A stretch of 64,000 nucleotides of DNA from Bryobacteraceae bacterium (GTDB lineage: Bacteria > Acidobacteriota > Terriglobia > Bryobacterales > Bryobacteraceae): contig CANGYQ010000012.1 in assembly GCA_947458745.1 (NCBI GenBank), positions 88,194-152,193 of the forward strand. Reading direction: 5' to 3'. Below the pieces are notes generated by a model, which was not told the origin of the DNA, searched no databases, and saw nothing but the letters and a program-made list of their open reading frames with translations. Of this stretch, positions 18,178-27,193 are shown piece by piece. The position numbers were made by a program, and so were the translations under genes. The stretch's first letter is position 1. Every line of letters starts with the position of its first letter.

Positions 18178-19008
18178 ATGCGTCTAACTGTTGTCCTGGC
18201 CTTGATTCTTCCTGCTTTGGTATCGGCCCAAGCCGTGCCACCGCTGAGCAAGGCCGCCATGGCGGACTTCCTTCGTTCCGGCAAGATTACCCGGACCAAA
18301 GACGTTGCCAATGGGGTCACCAATTCCCGCCGCCTGACACTCACCGACGGCACCCTGACCCATGACGCGCACTTGCAAACCATTGATCAGGCGATGACCA
18401 GCTTCCAAGGCAACCGTGGCACCGAGCTGAATTTCCGCGATACCTGGAAGTACAACGTAGCGGCCTACCGCCTGGCCGAAATGCTGGACCTGGACTACAT
18501 GGTGCCCCTTTCGGTGGACCGCACCGTCGGCGGGTCCACCGGTGCGGTCACCTGGTGGTGTGACAACGTCAAGTTTGACGAAGGCAAGCGTGTTAAGGAC
18601 AAGGTCAATCCGCCGGATCTACCGGACTGGAACAACCAGATGTTCATCCTGCGCGTGTTTGATCAGCTGATCTACAACACGGACCGCAATCTGGGCAACA
18701 TGTTGATCACCAATGACTGGCGCATCGTCATGATCGACCACACCCGGGCATTCCGGCTGATGAAGCAGCTGCAGAACCCCAAGAACCTGGTCAAATGCGA
18801 ACGCGGCCTGCTGGCCAAGATGAAGGCGCTTGACGAGAACCAGCTGTTTGAGCGCACCAAAGGCTACCTGACGCGCGAAGAGGTGCGCGGCGTGATCGGC
18901 CGGCGCGACCTGATTGTGCAGTTCTTCGAAAAGGGCGGCGATGCCGTGCTCTACGACCACCCCCGCCCCCAGACCCCTAAGGTCTACTGGGGTGCGCAGA
19001 CCGACTAG
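18178..19008 (+). CDS. Secreted protein with a HipA/PI-kinase-like catalytic core
   Basis: The ATG at 18178 follows GGTGAGG and opens a clear signal peptide (MRLTVVLALILPALVSAQ). In the mature part, RLTLTDGTLTHDAH (about 52-65) resembles the lysine-bearing strand of the small lobe. AAYRLAEMLDLDYMVPLSVD (95-114) resembles the helix and hinge of HipA- and PI3/4-kinase-like proteins. NTDRNLGNMLI (167-177) matches their catalytic loop (NxDRxxxN), and MIDHTRAF (185-192) matches the metal-binding strand, with Asp187 in place. This combination is known in cytoplasmic kinases; an exported version is unusual. The lysine equivalent is not evident. The substrate is unknown. A 24-base palindromic repeat follows the gene and may end its transcript. 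Confidence 0.6.
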   Translation: MRLTVVLALILPALVSAQAVPPLSKAAMADFLRSGKITRTKDVANGVTNSRRLTLTDGTLTHDAHLQTIDQAMTSFQGNRGTELNFRDTWKYNVAAYRLAEMLDLDYMVPLSVDRTVGGSTGAVTWWCDNVKFDEGKRVKDKVNPPDLPDWNNQMFILRVFDQLIYNTDRNLGNMLITNDWRIVMIDHTRAFRLMKQLQNPKNLVKCERGLLAKMKALDENQLFERTKGYLTREEVRGVIGRRDLIVQFFEKGGDAVLYDHPRPQTPKVYWGAQTD

Positions 19009-19042
19009 CACCCCGCCCGCATGATTCCTGGCGGTCGTGCCT

Positions 19043-19070
19043 AGCCCCATGCGTCAGCTTGGGGCTTTTT
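19043..19070 (+). repeat. Palindromic repeat, family 2, copy 1, acting as a likely terminator
   Basis: AGCCCCA at 19043-19049 pairs with TGGGGCT at 19060-19066 around a 10-base loop (TGCGTCAGCT), followed by a T-run to 19070. The same 24 bases occur at 46690-46713 and, inverted with one change, at 46733-46756. Here it sits between the kinase-like gene and the convergent phosphatase gene. Confidence 0.75.
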
Positions 19071-19095
19071 CAGGGTACGTGTTGTAGCCCCCAGC

Positions 19096-20109
19096 CTACC
19101 TCATGCCCAGCAACGTCGATACTTGGCTGCCTTCGATGATCAGGCAGTCTTTGGGTCCGCTGTAGGACTGGCTCAGGCCAACGTCGATATCGACCACCCG
19201 TCCGCCAAAGCGAGGTTTGATGGCCGCTTTGGTGGGCGTGTGGCCAATCACGATCCGGGCCACGCCAAAGTTTTTCAGCAGCGTATCGACGTGGGCACTC
19301 ATCGGCTCCTCCGGCCCCTGCGCGATCCCGCGCCACCACAGCGGGCCATCTTCGGCCATGGCCAGCCCGCCTTGCAGCTTCGCGGGTTCCAGTAACTCCG
19401 TGCGCACGCTTTTGTTGATCTCCTCAATCGTCAGCGCGGCCATGCGCGGACTCAGGCCGGCATGGACAAACAGCGTGTCGTTGATCTTCAGAACCGCCGG
19501 ATGGCTAGCGGTCCATCGGCCGATCGGACCCTTAGGCTCCCAGGCCTGCCGATGCTCCACCCAGCCCAGCGGCGTTTCCTTGTCGAACTTGGCTTTGAAG
19601 GCGGCCGGATCAGCCGGCTTCTTCTGCTCCAGTAACTGCTGGTAGAACGCATCGCGCAACTCAGCCGACTTATCACTTTTGAACTCGGCAAACTCCGCCG
19701 CTGTGGTGTAGCGGAGGTCGCCATACATATTCATCGCATCGTGATTGCCGATTAGAACGTGGATGGCACCGCCGGCTTTTTTAGCTTGTTTCTCCAGATT
19801 CTGGAGCAGTTCAATCACCTTGCGGGTATCTGGCCCGCGGTCCGGCAAGTCACCAATCTGGACCAGGTTCGTCTTGCCACCAATCCACTTGCCACTGGAG
19901 TCCACCACCTTGGCCGCGCGCAGCACTTCCATGAAGGCGGCCAGGTCTCCGTGCACGTCGCCCACGGCCACAATCCGGTCAACACCTGAGAAAACCGCCT
20001 TCTGGGCCTTAGCCAGCGGGGCAGGAACCACCAGCAATGCCGCTAAGGCAAAAAACAAGCCGCTTCTGGCCGCGACTTTCGAGGAAGCATGGCACTTATA
20101 CATATGCAA
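19096..20109 (-). CDS. PPP-type metallophosphatase (Shewanella-like phosphatase group), exported
   Basis: A calcineurin-like phosphoesterase with all PPP-family motifs: GDVHGD, GDLPDRG (usual GDxVDRG), GNHDAM, HAGLSPR and GHTPTK. The D-x-H, GD and GNHD residues bind the two metal ions. It resembles the bacterial Shewanella-like phosphatases. A hydrophobic stretch near the N terminus (SGLFFALAALLVVPAPLAKAQ) is a signal peptide. I chose a TTG start at 20109 because AGGAAG lies 5 bases ahead; ATG at 20103 and 20184 are alternatives. An exported phosphatase encoded opposite an exported kinase-like protein invites the idea of a reversible pair, but that is inference. Confidence 0.85.
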   Translation of the reverse strand: MHMYKCHASSKVAARSGLFFALAALLVVPAPLAKAQKAVFSGVDRIVAVGDVHGDLAAFMEVLRAAKVVDSSGKWIGGKTNLVQIGDLPDRGPDTRKVIELLQNLEKQAKKAGGAIHVLIGNHDAMNMYGDLRYTTAAEFAEFKSDKSAELRDAFYQQLLEQKKPADPAAFKAKFDKETPLGWVEHRQAWEPKGPIGRWTASHPAVLKINDTLFVHAGLSPRMAALTIEEINKSVRTELLEPAKLQGGLAMAEDGPLWWRGIAQGPEEPMSAHVDTLLKNFGVARIVIGHTPTKAAIKPRFGGRVVDIDVGLSQSYSGPKDCLIIEGSQVSTLLGMR

Positions 20110-20249
20110 ATACGCTTCCTGAAATGATAACGCTTGCGCGCCTCGGCCCGGGTACGCCGCGTTTCCCGGTTTTTTCGAGTTCATTAATCAGGACTTCGTA
20201 ATAAATCCGCTTGTCATGACACGAGGATAGTGAGGGCGAGAATTCAGCA

Positions 20250-22307
20250 ATGGAGAAAATGAGTTTCAGCAAGAGTGTAGTTTTGTCCTTGATGGCGGCA
20301 TTCTCACTGGCCGCTCAGGAGCAAACACAGGACCGCCGTTGGGCGATTTCTAACGGCAGTATCACCGCCAACTACCGGCTGGTGGCGGCCAACCAGCGGT
20401 TCCGTCTGGACTCCATCGTTAACGCCGCCACGGGCGACACCTGGGCCGCCCCCGCCGACGCTGCGGTATCGCCCATCAACTTCGCCACGGACGCCGGCAT
20501 TGTGGATGGCCGGACGCCGATGATGCTGCGCGAATCCCGCTTGGAGTCGTTGCCGCAGGGTGGCACGCGGACGCGGATTATCCTCCGGGATACAGCCGAG
20601 CAGTTTCAATTCACGCTAGACCTGGAAGTGTGGCCGCAGCACCCCGCTGTTCGGCAGTCCCTCCAGGTCGTGCCGCTGGCCCAGGCCGTCGTCATCCGGG
20701 CGGCGGACTTTATGCCGTGGCAGTTTTCCGTCACCGACGGCCCCTACCGGACGTTTCAGGTAAACCAGTGGGCCATCATTCCGCAGCCGGTGAATTTTGA
20801 GCCGATCGAAACGCGGCTCTCCCCGGCCGGTACGCCGCAGACCGTCAGTTCAGGTTCCGGGGCCACGCAGTGTGCGTGGCTGGCCTTGCGGGACCGGCAG
20901 GACCGCGGCCTGTTCTGGGGCTGGGAGTTTGACGGCCGGGCGGAGGTGGCGATCCGGCACGACGTCAAGCGTGACCATCTGACGGTCACCAGCACGATCA
21001 CTGACTTGAACCACCCGGTGGCGGCAGGGGAGCCGTTTGAGGTGCCGGCTTCATTCATTGGCGTCTTCCGTGGCGACTGGGATGAAGCGGGTTACCGCAC
21101 GCAGCGCTTTGCCGAAACCGCCATTGCGGCCACCGCGCCTGGCGGCGTCCGGTTTCCTTACGCCGTCTGGGATTCCTGGGGCTACGAAAAACAGATCGAC
21201 GAGGTGGTGCTGCGGCGCAATGCCGAACTGGCCGCGCAGGCCGGCATTGAGTTGTTTGTGGTGGATCTGGGCTGGGCCCCGCAGATGGGTGACTGGGTGG
21301 AGGACCCCCAGAAATTCCCTAGCGGCCTCCGGGCGTTGTCGGATTATGTGCACTCTCTCGGCATGAAGTTCGGGCTTCATTTTGTGCCCACTGAAGCCGC
21401 TCCAGAATCGTCCGTCTTGCGCGAGCATCCCGACTGGACCAGCTCGGAGACCTATCACTATCACGGTGCCGTCTCCCTGTGCCCAGGCCACAAGCCGGTC
21501 CGCGAATGGGTGCTGAAGCAAGTGCTGAAGATCATCGACAACTATGACGTCGATTGGATTCTGCAGGACGGCCAGACGCTAGTGAAGTTCTGCAACCGCA
21601 AGGACCACACCCATGCCGCCGATGATTCCAACTATTCCAATTCGGTGGACGGCATCGATTGGATCGTGGCGGAAGCCCGCCGGCTGCGGCCAAACACCGT
21701 ATGGGAGAACTGCGCCAACGGCGGCAGCATGATGACCTTCAAAATGCTGCGCAACTATGTCACCTCCATCACCAACGACGCCTCCGGCAGCCTGGGAGCG
21801 CGCCAGGGCATGTTTGGAGCCACCTACCCGTTCCCGCCACGCTATGCCGACCGCTACATGCCCGACAGCAAGCTCAACTCCTATGTCACCCGCAGCTTTA
21901 TGTTTGGTGGGCCGTGGATCTTCATGAACCGCCTGCCGGAGATGTCGTATGAGGATCTGCGCTTCGCCCAGTCCGAGATCGGGCGCTTCAAAGGCCTGCG
22001 GGATGAAGTCCGCGACGGCAAGATCTTCCATCTCACCGCCCGGCCCGACGAAGGTGTTGTGGATGCCATGCAGACGCTGGAAGAGGGTGAGGCGGTGGCG
22101 ATCGTGACGCGCGATCTCTCCTCCTCGCCACGGTTTGTCCTGCGACTGCGGGGCTTGGATGAGGCGCAGCTATACACCGTTAGCTTCGCCGATGATCCGC
22201 GCGTCCTGACGATGAGCGGCCAGCAATTGATGGAACAGGGCATCTCCGTCAACTTTTCAGACTCCCGCGACGCCGAGATTGTCTACGCCCGTCCGGTAAC
22301 CCAGTAG
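20250..22307 (+). CDS. Secreted alpha-galactosidase-like glycoside hydrolase (GH36/melibiase)
   Basis: A 685-residue protein with a signal peptide (about 1-22). An N-terminal beta-sandwich (about 30-280) precedes a TIM barrel with the GH36 marks: VVDLGWAPQ, the likely nucleophile D440 in WILQDGQT, the ENCANGG motif that binds substrate, and the likely acid/base D510 in TNDASG. A C-terminal beta domain ends the protein. It would remove terminal alpha-linked galactose from oligosaccharides outside the cytoplasm. The galactose symporter and galactokinase genes lie about 9 kb away. The gene is divergent from the phosphatase gene; TGTCATGACA at 20212-20221 is a small perfect palindrome in the gap. 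Confidence 0.85.
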   Translation: MEKMSFSKSVVLSLMAAFSLAAQEQTQDRRWAISNGSITANYRLVAANQRFRLDSIVNAATGDTWAAPADAAVSPINFATDAGIVDGRTPMMLRESRLESLPQGGTRTRIILRDTAEQFQFTLDLEVWPQHPAVRQSLQVVPLAQAVVIRAADFMPWQFSVTDGPYRTFQVNQWAIIPQPVNFEPIETRLSPAGTPQTVSSGSGATQCAWLALRDRQDRGLFWGWEFDGRAEVAIRHDVKRDHLTVTSTITDLNHPVAAGEPFEVPASFIGVFRGDWDEAGYRTQRFAETAIAATAPGGVRFPYAVWDSWGYEKQIDEVVLRRNAELAAQAGIELFVVDLGWAPQMGDWVEDPQKFPSGLRALSDYVHSLGMKFGLHFVPTEAAPESSVLREHPDWTSSETYHYHGAVSLCPGHKPVREWVLKQVLKIIDNYDVDWILQDGQTLVKFCNRKDHTHAADDSNYSNSVDGIDWIVAEARRLRPNTVWENCANGGSMMTFKMLRNYVTSITNDASGSLGARQGMFGATYPFPPRYADRYMPDSKLNSYVTRSFMFGGPWIFMNRLPEMSYEDLRFAQSEIGRFKGLRDEVRDGKIFHLTARPDEGVVDAMQTLEEGEAVAIVTRDLSSSPRFVLRLRGLDEAQLYTVSFADDPRVLTMSGQQLMEQGISVNFSDSRDAEIVYARPVTQ

Positions 22308-22351
22308 CACGGCGAGGGTAGGCGGCGAACTTGGCTTTACACTGAAAGACT

Positions 22352-23815
22352 GTGCCTCCCCGCTGGGTTCTTGTCGTGATTTTCATCCTGGCCGCGGTCC
22401 GCTTCTCCTGGAACATCCAGCACTCCGGCCTCGGTGCGCGCCTGCTGGACCCCGTTGGACAGGTGATGGCGCAAGACGAGGTGGTCTACTCGCACACGGC
22501 GCTGCGGATGGTTTCGACCGGCGACTGGCTGACACCGAAGTTCATGGAGCGTAACGCGCTCTACAAGCCGCCCCTCGCCTACTGGCTGATGGCCGCCAGC
22601 ATCCAGACATTCGGCGTCAGCGCCGCCGCATTGCGGCTGCCATCGCTCGCGGCAGCAGCGTTCCTGGTCTTGCTGATAACGACGTGGGCGTGGCGATGGC
22701 GCGGCCTCTGGGCGGCAGGCGTGGCGTTGTCTCTGCTGCTGAGCAGCCAACTGCTACACAACCTCGCCCGCGTGGCCACAATGGACATGGTGTTGACGCT
22801 CGCCATGGCGGCGGCGATCTATTGTGCTCAGCAGCCCGCCCTGGCCCGGACATGGCCGGGCGTGATGGCCGGACTGGCCATCCTCACCAAAGGCATCGCC
22901 GGGCTGCTGCCGCTGATCATGCTGCGTTCCGCGTGGGCTATCGGAATCGCAGCAGTGGTGGCCGCGCCCTGGTTTCTGGCGCAACTGGCGATCAACACCG
23001 AATGGTTCTGGCAGGAATTTGTGTTGACCGAAGTGCTGCACTGGGGCCTCGCCTCGCCGGTGCAGACCTCAGGCGACCCGGCGTGGGTCTTCTACCCCGC
23101 GCGCCTGTTTCAGCTGGACCCGGTGGTGACCCTGGTGGGAGTGGTGGGCCTCGGATTTGCCTGGCGAGAACGTTGGCTGCTCTGGTGGGTAGGGACGCTG
23201 GTGGCCGCCGTGCTCGTGTTCCAATATCACAACATCGCCTATTGGGTGCCCCTGGTGCCCGCCCTGGCGCTCGCCGCCGCGGCGATTCCCTGGGAGCGGA
23301 ATGTCTGGCTGAAGGCAGCAGCCATCGCCCTCTGCGCCGCCAGCGCGGCCTGGATCACCCAAAGCAACTTCGCGCCCGAGGCCGTTCCCACCGCGGCCCA
23401 ACTGCGGGCCTACTGCCATCAACCGGGGGCCGAGCTGATCATTGTCGATCCAGACGATCAGTTCTACGCAACGCTGTTGCCGTTGCCGCTGGTGAGATAC
23501 GCGTTCTTTGATGCCGGCCAGGCGGCGGACCGGGCTCCGCTCGATTTTCAGGCCCGCAAGATTCTGGTGCGCCCGGAGGAGTTCACCCGCCAACCGCTGC
23601 CCGTGGCCACCGCGATCCTTTACCGGAACCCGCAAGAGGTCGCGGCCCTGGTACTGGCCCACCCCGAGATCGATTTCCTGCTGCCGGCGACGCTCGCCCC
23701 CGGCGATGCGCCCCACCGGCGCGAGGCTGGAGTCAATGGCCGGGTCTGGCTGCGAAGTGGTTTACCGGACCTGACCCGCCGCCCAGACCCGGGTTCGTGC
23801 GAATCGCTTCCGTAA
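22352..23815 (+). CDS. ArnT/PMT-family membrane glycosyltransferase
   Basis: A 487-residue membrane protein of the GT39/GT83 superfamily, which transfers sugars from a polyprenyl phosphate donor to a periplasmic acceptor. The first periplasmic loop has the acidic pair in AQDEVVYSHTALRM, and the motif KPPLAYWLMA follows, as in ArnT and PMT-like enzymes. About eight to ten hydrophobic helices are visible up to residue 330, then a soluble periplasmic tail. The start is GTG at 22352. The last 83 bases overlap the convergent thiD gene. Acceptor and donor are unknown; lipid A-linked aminoarabinose is only one possibility. Confidence 0.8.
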   Translation: MPPRWVLVVIFILAAVRFSWNIQHSGLGARLLDPVGQVMAQDEVVYSHTALRMVSTGDWLTPKFMERNALYKPPLAYWLMAASIQTFGVSAAALRLPSLAAAAFLVLLITTWAWRWRGLWAAGVALSLLLSSQLLHNLARVATMDMVLTLAMAAAIYCAQQPALARTWPGVMAGLAILTKGIAGLLPLIMLRSAWAIGIAAVVAAPWFLAQLAINTEWFWQEFVLTEVLHWGLASPVQTSGDPAWVFYPARLFQLDPVVTLVGVVGLGFAWRERWLLWWVGTLVAAVLVFQYHNIAYWVPLVPALALAAAAIPWERNVWLKAAAIALCAASAAWITQSNFAPEAVPTAAQLRAYCHQPGAELIIVDPDDQFYATLLPLPLVRYAFFDAGQAADRAPLDFQARKILVRPEEFTRQPLPVATAILYRNPQEVAALVLAHPEIDFLLPATLAPGDAPHRREAGVNGRVWLRSGLPDLTRRPDPGSCESLP

Positions 23816-24521
23816 TCCACTGCTTGGCCTCGACCACCGCTTCCGGCAATGCGACTCCTTGCGCCAGCAGAGCCGTAATCGCCGCCGCGAACGTACACCC
23901 CGTGCCATGGGTATGCACGGTAGGAATGCGCGGCGCGGCGAATTCGTGGAAGATGCCGTCCTCCAGCAACAGGTCAGTGGAGAGATACTCCTCCGCATCG
24001 GTCCGGTGGCCGCCCTTGATCACCACCGCCCGCGCGCCCATCCCCGCCAACCGCCGCGCGGCCTCCCAGGCATCGCTGGTCCCGGTGAGCGCTTCGGCTT
24101 CGTGAGCATTCGGCGTCACCACGCGAGCCTTGGGCAGCAGCACCTTCAGCAGCATCTCCCGCGCCTCCGGAGCCATCAGCGGAGCACCGTGTTTGGAGAT
24201 CATCACCGGATCCACCACCAGATTTGGCAGCGCCCGGTACGCCACGCACTCGATCAGCCGCGCATCGCCCAACGCGCCGGTCTTGACGGCATCCGGCGGA
24301 ATGTCCAGCAGCACCGCGTCCAGTTGCGCGCCCACCAGGTCCGGGTCCAGCAGCCGCACCGCGTCCACGCTGCGCGTGTTCTGGACCGTGATCAGCGTTA
24401 CCACCGCTTCGCCATAGACGCCGAACTGGTGGAACGTCTTCAGGTCCGCCTGCAAGCCGGCACCGCCCGAAGGGTCAGACCCGGCGATGGTCAGCGCGAC
24501 GGCGCGTCGGGGTAGCGTCAT
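23733..24521 (-). CDS. thiD: Hydroxymethylpyrimidine/phosphomethylpyrimidine kinase
   Basis: A 262-residue ribokinase-fold enzyme that phosphorylates HMP and HMP-phosphate in thiamine synthesis. The N-terminal IAGSDPSGGAGLQADLKTF is the family signature, and HGTGCTFAAAI near the C terminus supplies the anion hole and catalytic cysteine region. Its ATG overlaps the TGA of the upstream MFS gene by four bases (ATGA), so the two are coupled; the carrier may import a thiamine precursor. Its 3' end overlaps the glycosyltransferase gene by 83 bases. No TPP riboswitch is visible upstream of the unit. Confidence 0.95.
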   Translation of the reverse strand: MTLPRRAVALTIAGSDPSGGAGLQADLKTFHQFGVYGEAVVTLITVQNTRSVDAVRLLDPDLVGAQLDAVLLDIPPDAVKTGALGDARLIECVAYRALPNLVVDPVMISKHGAPLMAPEAREMLLKVLLPKARVVTPNAHEAEALTGTSDAWEAARRLAGMGARAVVIKGGHRTDAEEYLSTDLLLEDGIFHEFAAPRIPTVHTHGTGCTFAAAITALLAQGVALPEAVVEAKQWITEAIRTNPGLGGGSGPVNHFAARPGH

Positions 24522-25804
24522 TGGGTGGCTCTCAAGTCAGTGTTGCGAGTTTCCGGCAGCAGGAACACCAGCACGCCGCCCAGCAGGAAGAAGGCCGAGT
24601 TCATGATCAGCGCCAAGCCCAGGCCGCTGTGGTCCGCCACCGTGCCCACGGCCAGTGGTGCCAGGGCGCTTAAGCCCCGGCCAAAGTTGTAGACAAACCC
24701 CTGCCCCGCGCCCCGGACATGCGTCGGGTAGAGTTCGGCCAGCATCGTCCCGAACAGAGAAAAGAAGCCGGTGCCGAAAAAGCCCACCAGTGGACCCAGC
24801 AGCAGCAGCCCGGTATTGGTCCATTCCCCGCCCCACTTCGGCAGCGTGCCGTAGATCGGCGTCAGCAACGCCGCCACCAGCACATATCCGGCAAAGATCG
24901 GCCGCCGGCCGAACCGGTCCGCCAGCCAGCCAAAATTGAGGTAGCCGCAGAACGCCCCGGCCTGCATGGCGAAGATCCAACCCGACGTCTTGACGATGTT
25001 GAAACCAGCTCCGCCTGCCGAGACGGGTGCCGACAGGAACCCCGGCAGCCAGGTGAACAAGCCCCAGTAGGCAAACAAAACCGCCGTCGCCACGGCGGTG
25101 GCCACAATGGTCCGTCGCCGCAACACGCCCGAGAAAATGTCCTTCAAGCTGCCCGTGGGCCGCGTGGACGTCCGGTAGATCTCGGTTTCCTGCACCTTGC
25201 TGCGGATCACAATGGTCAGCAGGGCGGGCAACACGCCCACCAGAAACATCGTCCGCCAGCCAAAGGCCGGCATCACCGTAGCCGCCACGGCGGCCGCCGA
25301 CATGTAACCGATCGCCCAGCCGGATTGCATAAAGCTGACCGCCCGCGCCCGCTGGTGCGCCGGCCAACTTTCCGCCACCATCACCGCCCCGGCTGACCAT
25401 TCGCCACCCAGTCCCACCCCCACCAGCGCCCGCCAGAAGATCAAGTCCCACAGCCCGTGCGAGAAGGCCGTGCCGCCGGAAGCGAGCGAATAAACGAGAA
25501 TGCAGTAAATCAAAGTGCGCCGCCGGCCGATGCGATCACACAGGAGGCCGGAGGCGATGCCGCCAAAGGCGGAGGCGATCAAGGTGGCGGAGCTGACAAA
25601 GCCCGCCTCGGCGTTTGACAGGCCAAACTCGGCTTTTAGTGTTTGAATGGCAAAGACGTACAGCAGAACATCCATGGCATCAAGCAGATAACCAAAAAAT
25701 GCCGCCCACAAAGCCAGCCATTTCTGCTCGCGGTAAAGCCGGCCCAGGTCGTGAAACCAGGGTGCGGCGGCTGTTTCAGCGTGGTTGGTAACTTTCATGA
25801 GCAA
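24518..25804 (-). CDS. Major facilitator superfamily transporter
   Basis: A 428-residue protein with twelve predicted helices in two halves. The loop 2-3 motif LLCDRIGRRRTLI (GxxxDRxGRR) is in the first half, with its counterpart WLADRFGRRPIF in the second. The helix-4 signature RALVGVGLGGEWSAGAVMVAE is typical of the metabolite:H+ symporter group (sialate, aromatic acid and dicarboxylate carriers). Start: TTG at 25804, with AGG seven bases upstream; ATG at 25798 is the alternative. It is coupled to thiD through an ATGA overlap, so a thiamine-related or other heterocyclic substrate is possible but unproven. Confidence 0.85.
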   Translation of the reverse strand: MLMKVTNHAETAAAPWFHDLGRLYREQKWLALWAAFFGYLLDAMDVLLYVFAIQTLKAEFGLSNAEAGFVSSATLIASAFGGIASGLLCDRIGRRRTLIYCILVYSLASGGTAFSHGLWDLIFWRALVGVGLGGEWSAGAVMVAESWPAHQRARAVSFMQSGWAIGYMSAAAVAATVMPAFGWRTMFLVGVLPALLTIVIRSKVQETEIYRTSTRPTGSLKDIFSGVLRRRTIVATAVATAVLFAYWGLFTWLPGFLSAPVSAGGAGFNIVKTSGWIFAMQAGAFCGYLNFGWLADRFGRRPIFAGYVLVAALLTPIYGTLPKWGGEWTNTGLLLLGPLVGFFGTGFFSLFGTMLAELYPTHVRGAGQGFVYNFGRGLSALAPLAVGTVADHSGLGLALIMNSAFFLLGGVLVFLLPETRNTDLRATQ

Positions 25805-25858
25805 AAATGCGCCTTTCCCTTTGGATAACCGTCTTGTATTCTGACAGGAAGGCTTAGC

Positions 25859-27190
25859 ATGTCGGCGATACTCAACCCCATACCACCCGCTCCCGAGGCC
25901 AAACCGGCCGCCGTTCCCGCTCCCGAGAAGCCCCAGCGTACTTGGTTGTGGGCAGTGCTGTCATTGGTCATCGTCGGGTTGGCGGCCGCTGCTTGGTGGT
26001 CCAACTCTTCGGCAACGCAAGAAAAAGCGTCGGTTGTTCCAGTAAAGACTACTCAGGTGACGGCTGGCAACCTGGAGACGGTGGTTCGCATCTCGGGCCA
26101 GACGTCCTCCCGCGAATACGTCAACATCACCGTGCCGCGCCTGAACAGCCCGGAAGGCAACCGGCCGATGATTCTGCAAAAGCTGACGCCCTCCGGCGTG
26201 ATGGTGAAAAAAGGCGACATCCTGGTGCAAATTGATGGACAGTCCATGGCCGATCACATTGATGACGTCACCTCCACGGTCCTGCAGTCGGAAGCAGACA
26301 TTCGCAAGCGCAAAGCAGAGCAGGAAGTGGAATGGGAAAATCTTCTCCAAAGCGTCCGTCTGGCCAAGGCGCAATTAGACAAGAGCCGGGCCGACGCCAA
26401 GGCGGCGGAAGTGCGCACCGGCATCGACCAGGAACTTCTGAAACTGCAAGTGGAAGAAAACGAAGCTGCTTACAACGAACTGCAAAGTGAACTGAAGCTG
26501 AAGCAGCAATCCCAGGCTTCCGAGATGAAGATTCTCGATTACACCCGGGAGCGCCACACCCGCCACCGCGATCGCCACAAGAAGGACCTGGAACGGTTTA
26601 CCATCCGCGCCTCCATGGACGGCTTGGCCGTGGTGCAAACCGTCTGGCGAGGCGGCGAGTTTCAACAGATTGGCGACGGTGACACCGTCACCCCCGGCCA
26701 GTTGATTGTGAAGGTGGTCAACCCCAAGAGCATGCAGGTGGAAGCCACCATCAACCAGGCCGAAAGCGGCCAGTTCCGGTTGGGCCAGACGGCCAACATC
26801 ACCCTGGACGCCTTCCCGGGCTTAACGCTGAAGGGCAAGGTCTACTCCATCGGCGCGATCGCCGTAGCCGGTTTCCGGCAAACGGCGTTTCTGCGGAGCA
26901 TCCCGGTCCGCGTGGCGATTGAAGGCAGTGATCCGCGCCTGATCCCCGATCTGTCGGCCGGTGCGAACGTGTTGGTGGACCAGGTAGACGACGCCACGCT
27001 GGTGCCGCTGGGTGCCCTGCGCACTGAAGACGGCAAGCAGGTGGCCTACGTCAAGCAGGGCCAGGAATTTGTCCGGCGCGAAGTGAAGTTAGCCAGCCGC
27101 AATGAGATTACCGGTGCCGTCGCCAGCGGTCTCAAGAGCGGCGACGAAGTGGCGTTGAACTACGAAGTGGCCGCGGTCGTCACCAAGTAG
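25859..27190 (+). CDS. HlyD/RND-type periplasmic adaptor protein
   Basis: A 443-residue membrane-fusion protein. An N-terminal Pro/Ala-rich cytoplasmic stretch is followed by one membrane anchor (about 29-48, WLWAVLSLVIVGLAAAAWW). A lipoyl-like half (LTPSGVMVKKGDILVQIDGQ), a long coiled-coil hairpin (about 130-235) and a beta-barrel domain come next. Such adaptors join an inner-membrane pump to an outer-membrane channel. No pump (RND, ABC or MFS) or TolC gene lies directly downstream, so it is an orphan adaptor here. It is divergent from the MFS gene across 54 bases. Confidence 0.85.
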   Translation: MSAILNPIPPAPEAKPAAVPAPEKPQRTWLWAVLSLVIVGLAAAAWWSNSSATQEKASVVPVKTTQVTAGNLETVVRISGQTSSREYVNITVPRLNSPEGNRPMILQKLTPSGVMVKKGDILVQIDGQSMADHIDDVTSTVLQSEADIRKRKAEQEVEWENLLQSVRLAKAQLDKSRADAKAAEVRTGIDQELLKLQVEENEAAYNELQSELKLKQQSQASEMKILDYTRERHTRHRDRHKKDLERFTIRASMDGLAVVQTVWRGGEFQQIGDGDTVTPGQLIVKVVNPKSMQVEATINQAESGQFRLGQTANITLDAFPGLTLKGKVYSIGAIAVAGFRQTAFLRSIPVRVAIEGSDPRLIPDLSAGANVLVDQVDDATLVPLGALRTEDGKQVAYVKQGQEFVRREVKLASRNEITGAVASGLKSGDEVALNYEVAAVVTK

Positions 27191-27193
27191 TCG

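Noticed and set aside
25805..25858. TPP riboswitch ahead of the MFS-thiD unit
   Set aside because: The gap to the divergent gene is 54 bases and lacks the conserved CTGAGA-type core.
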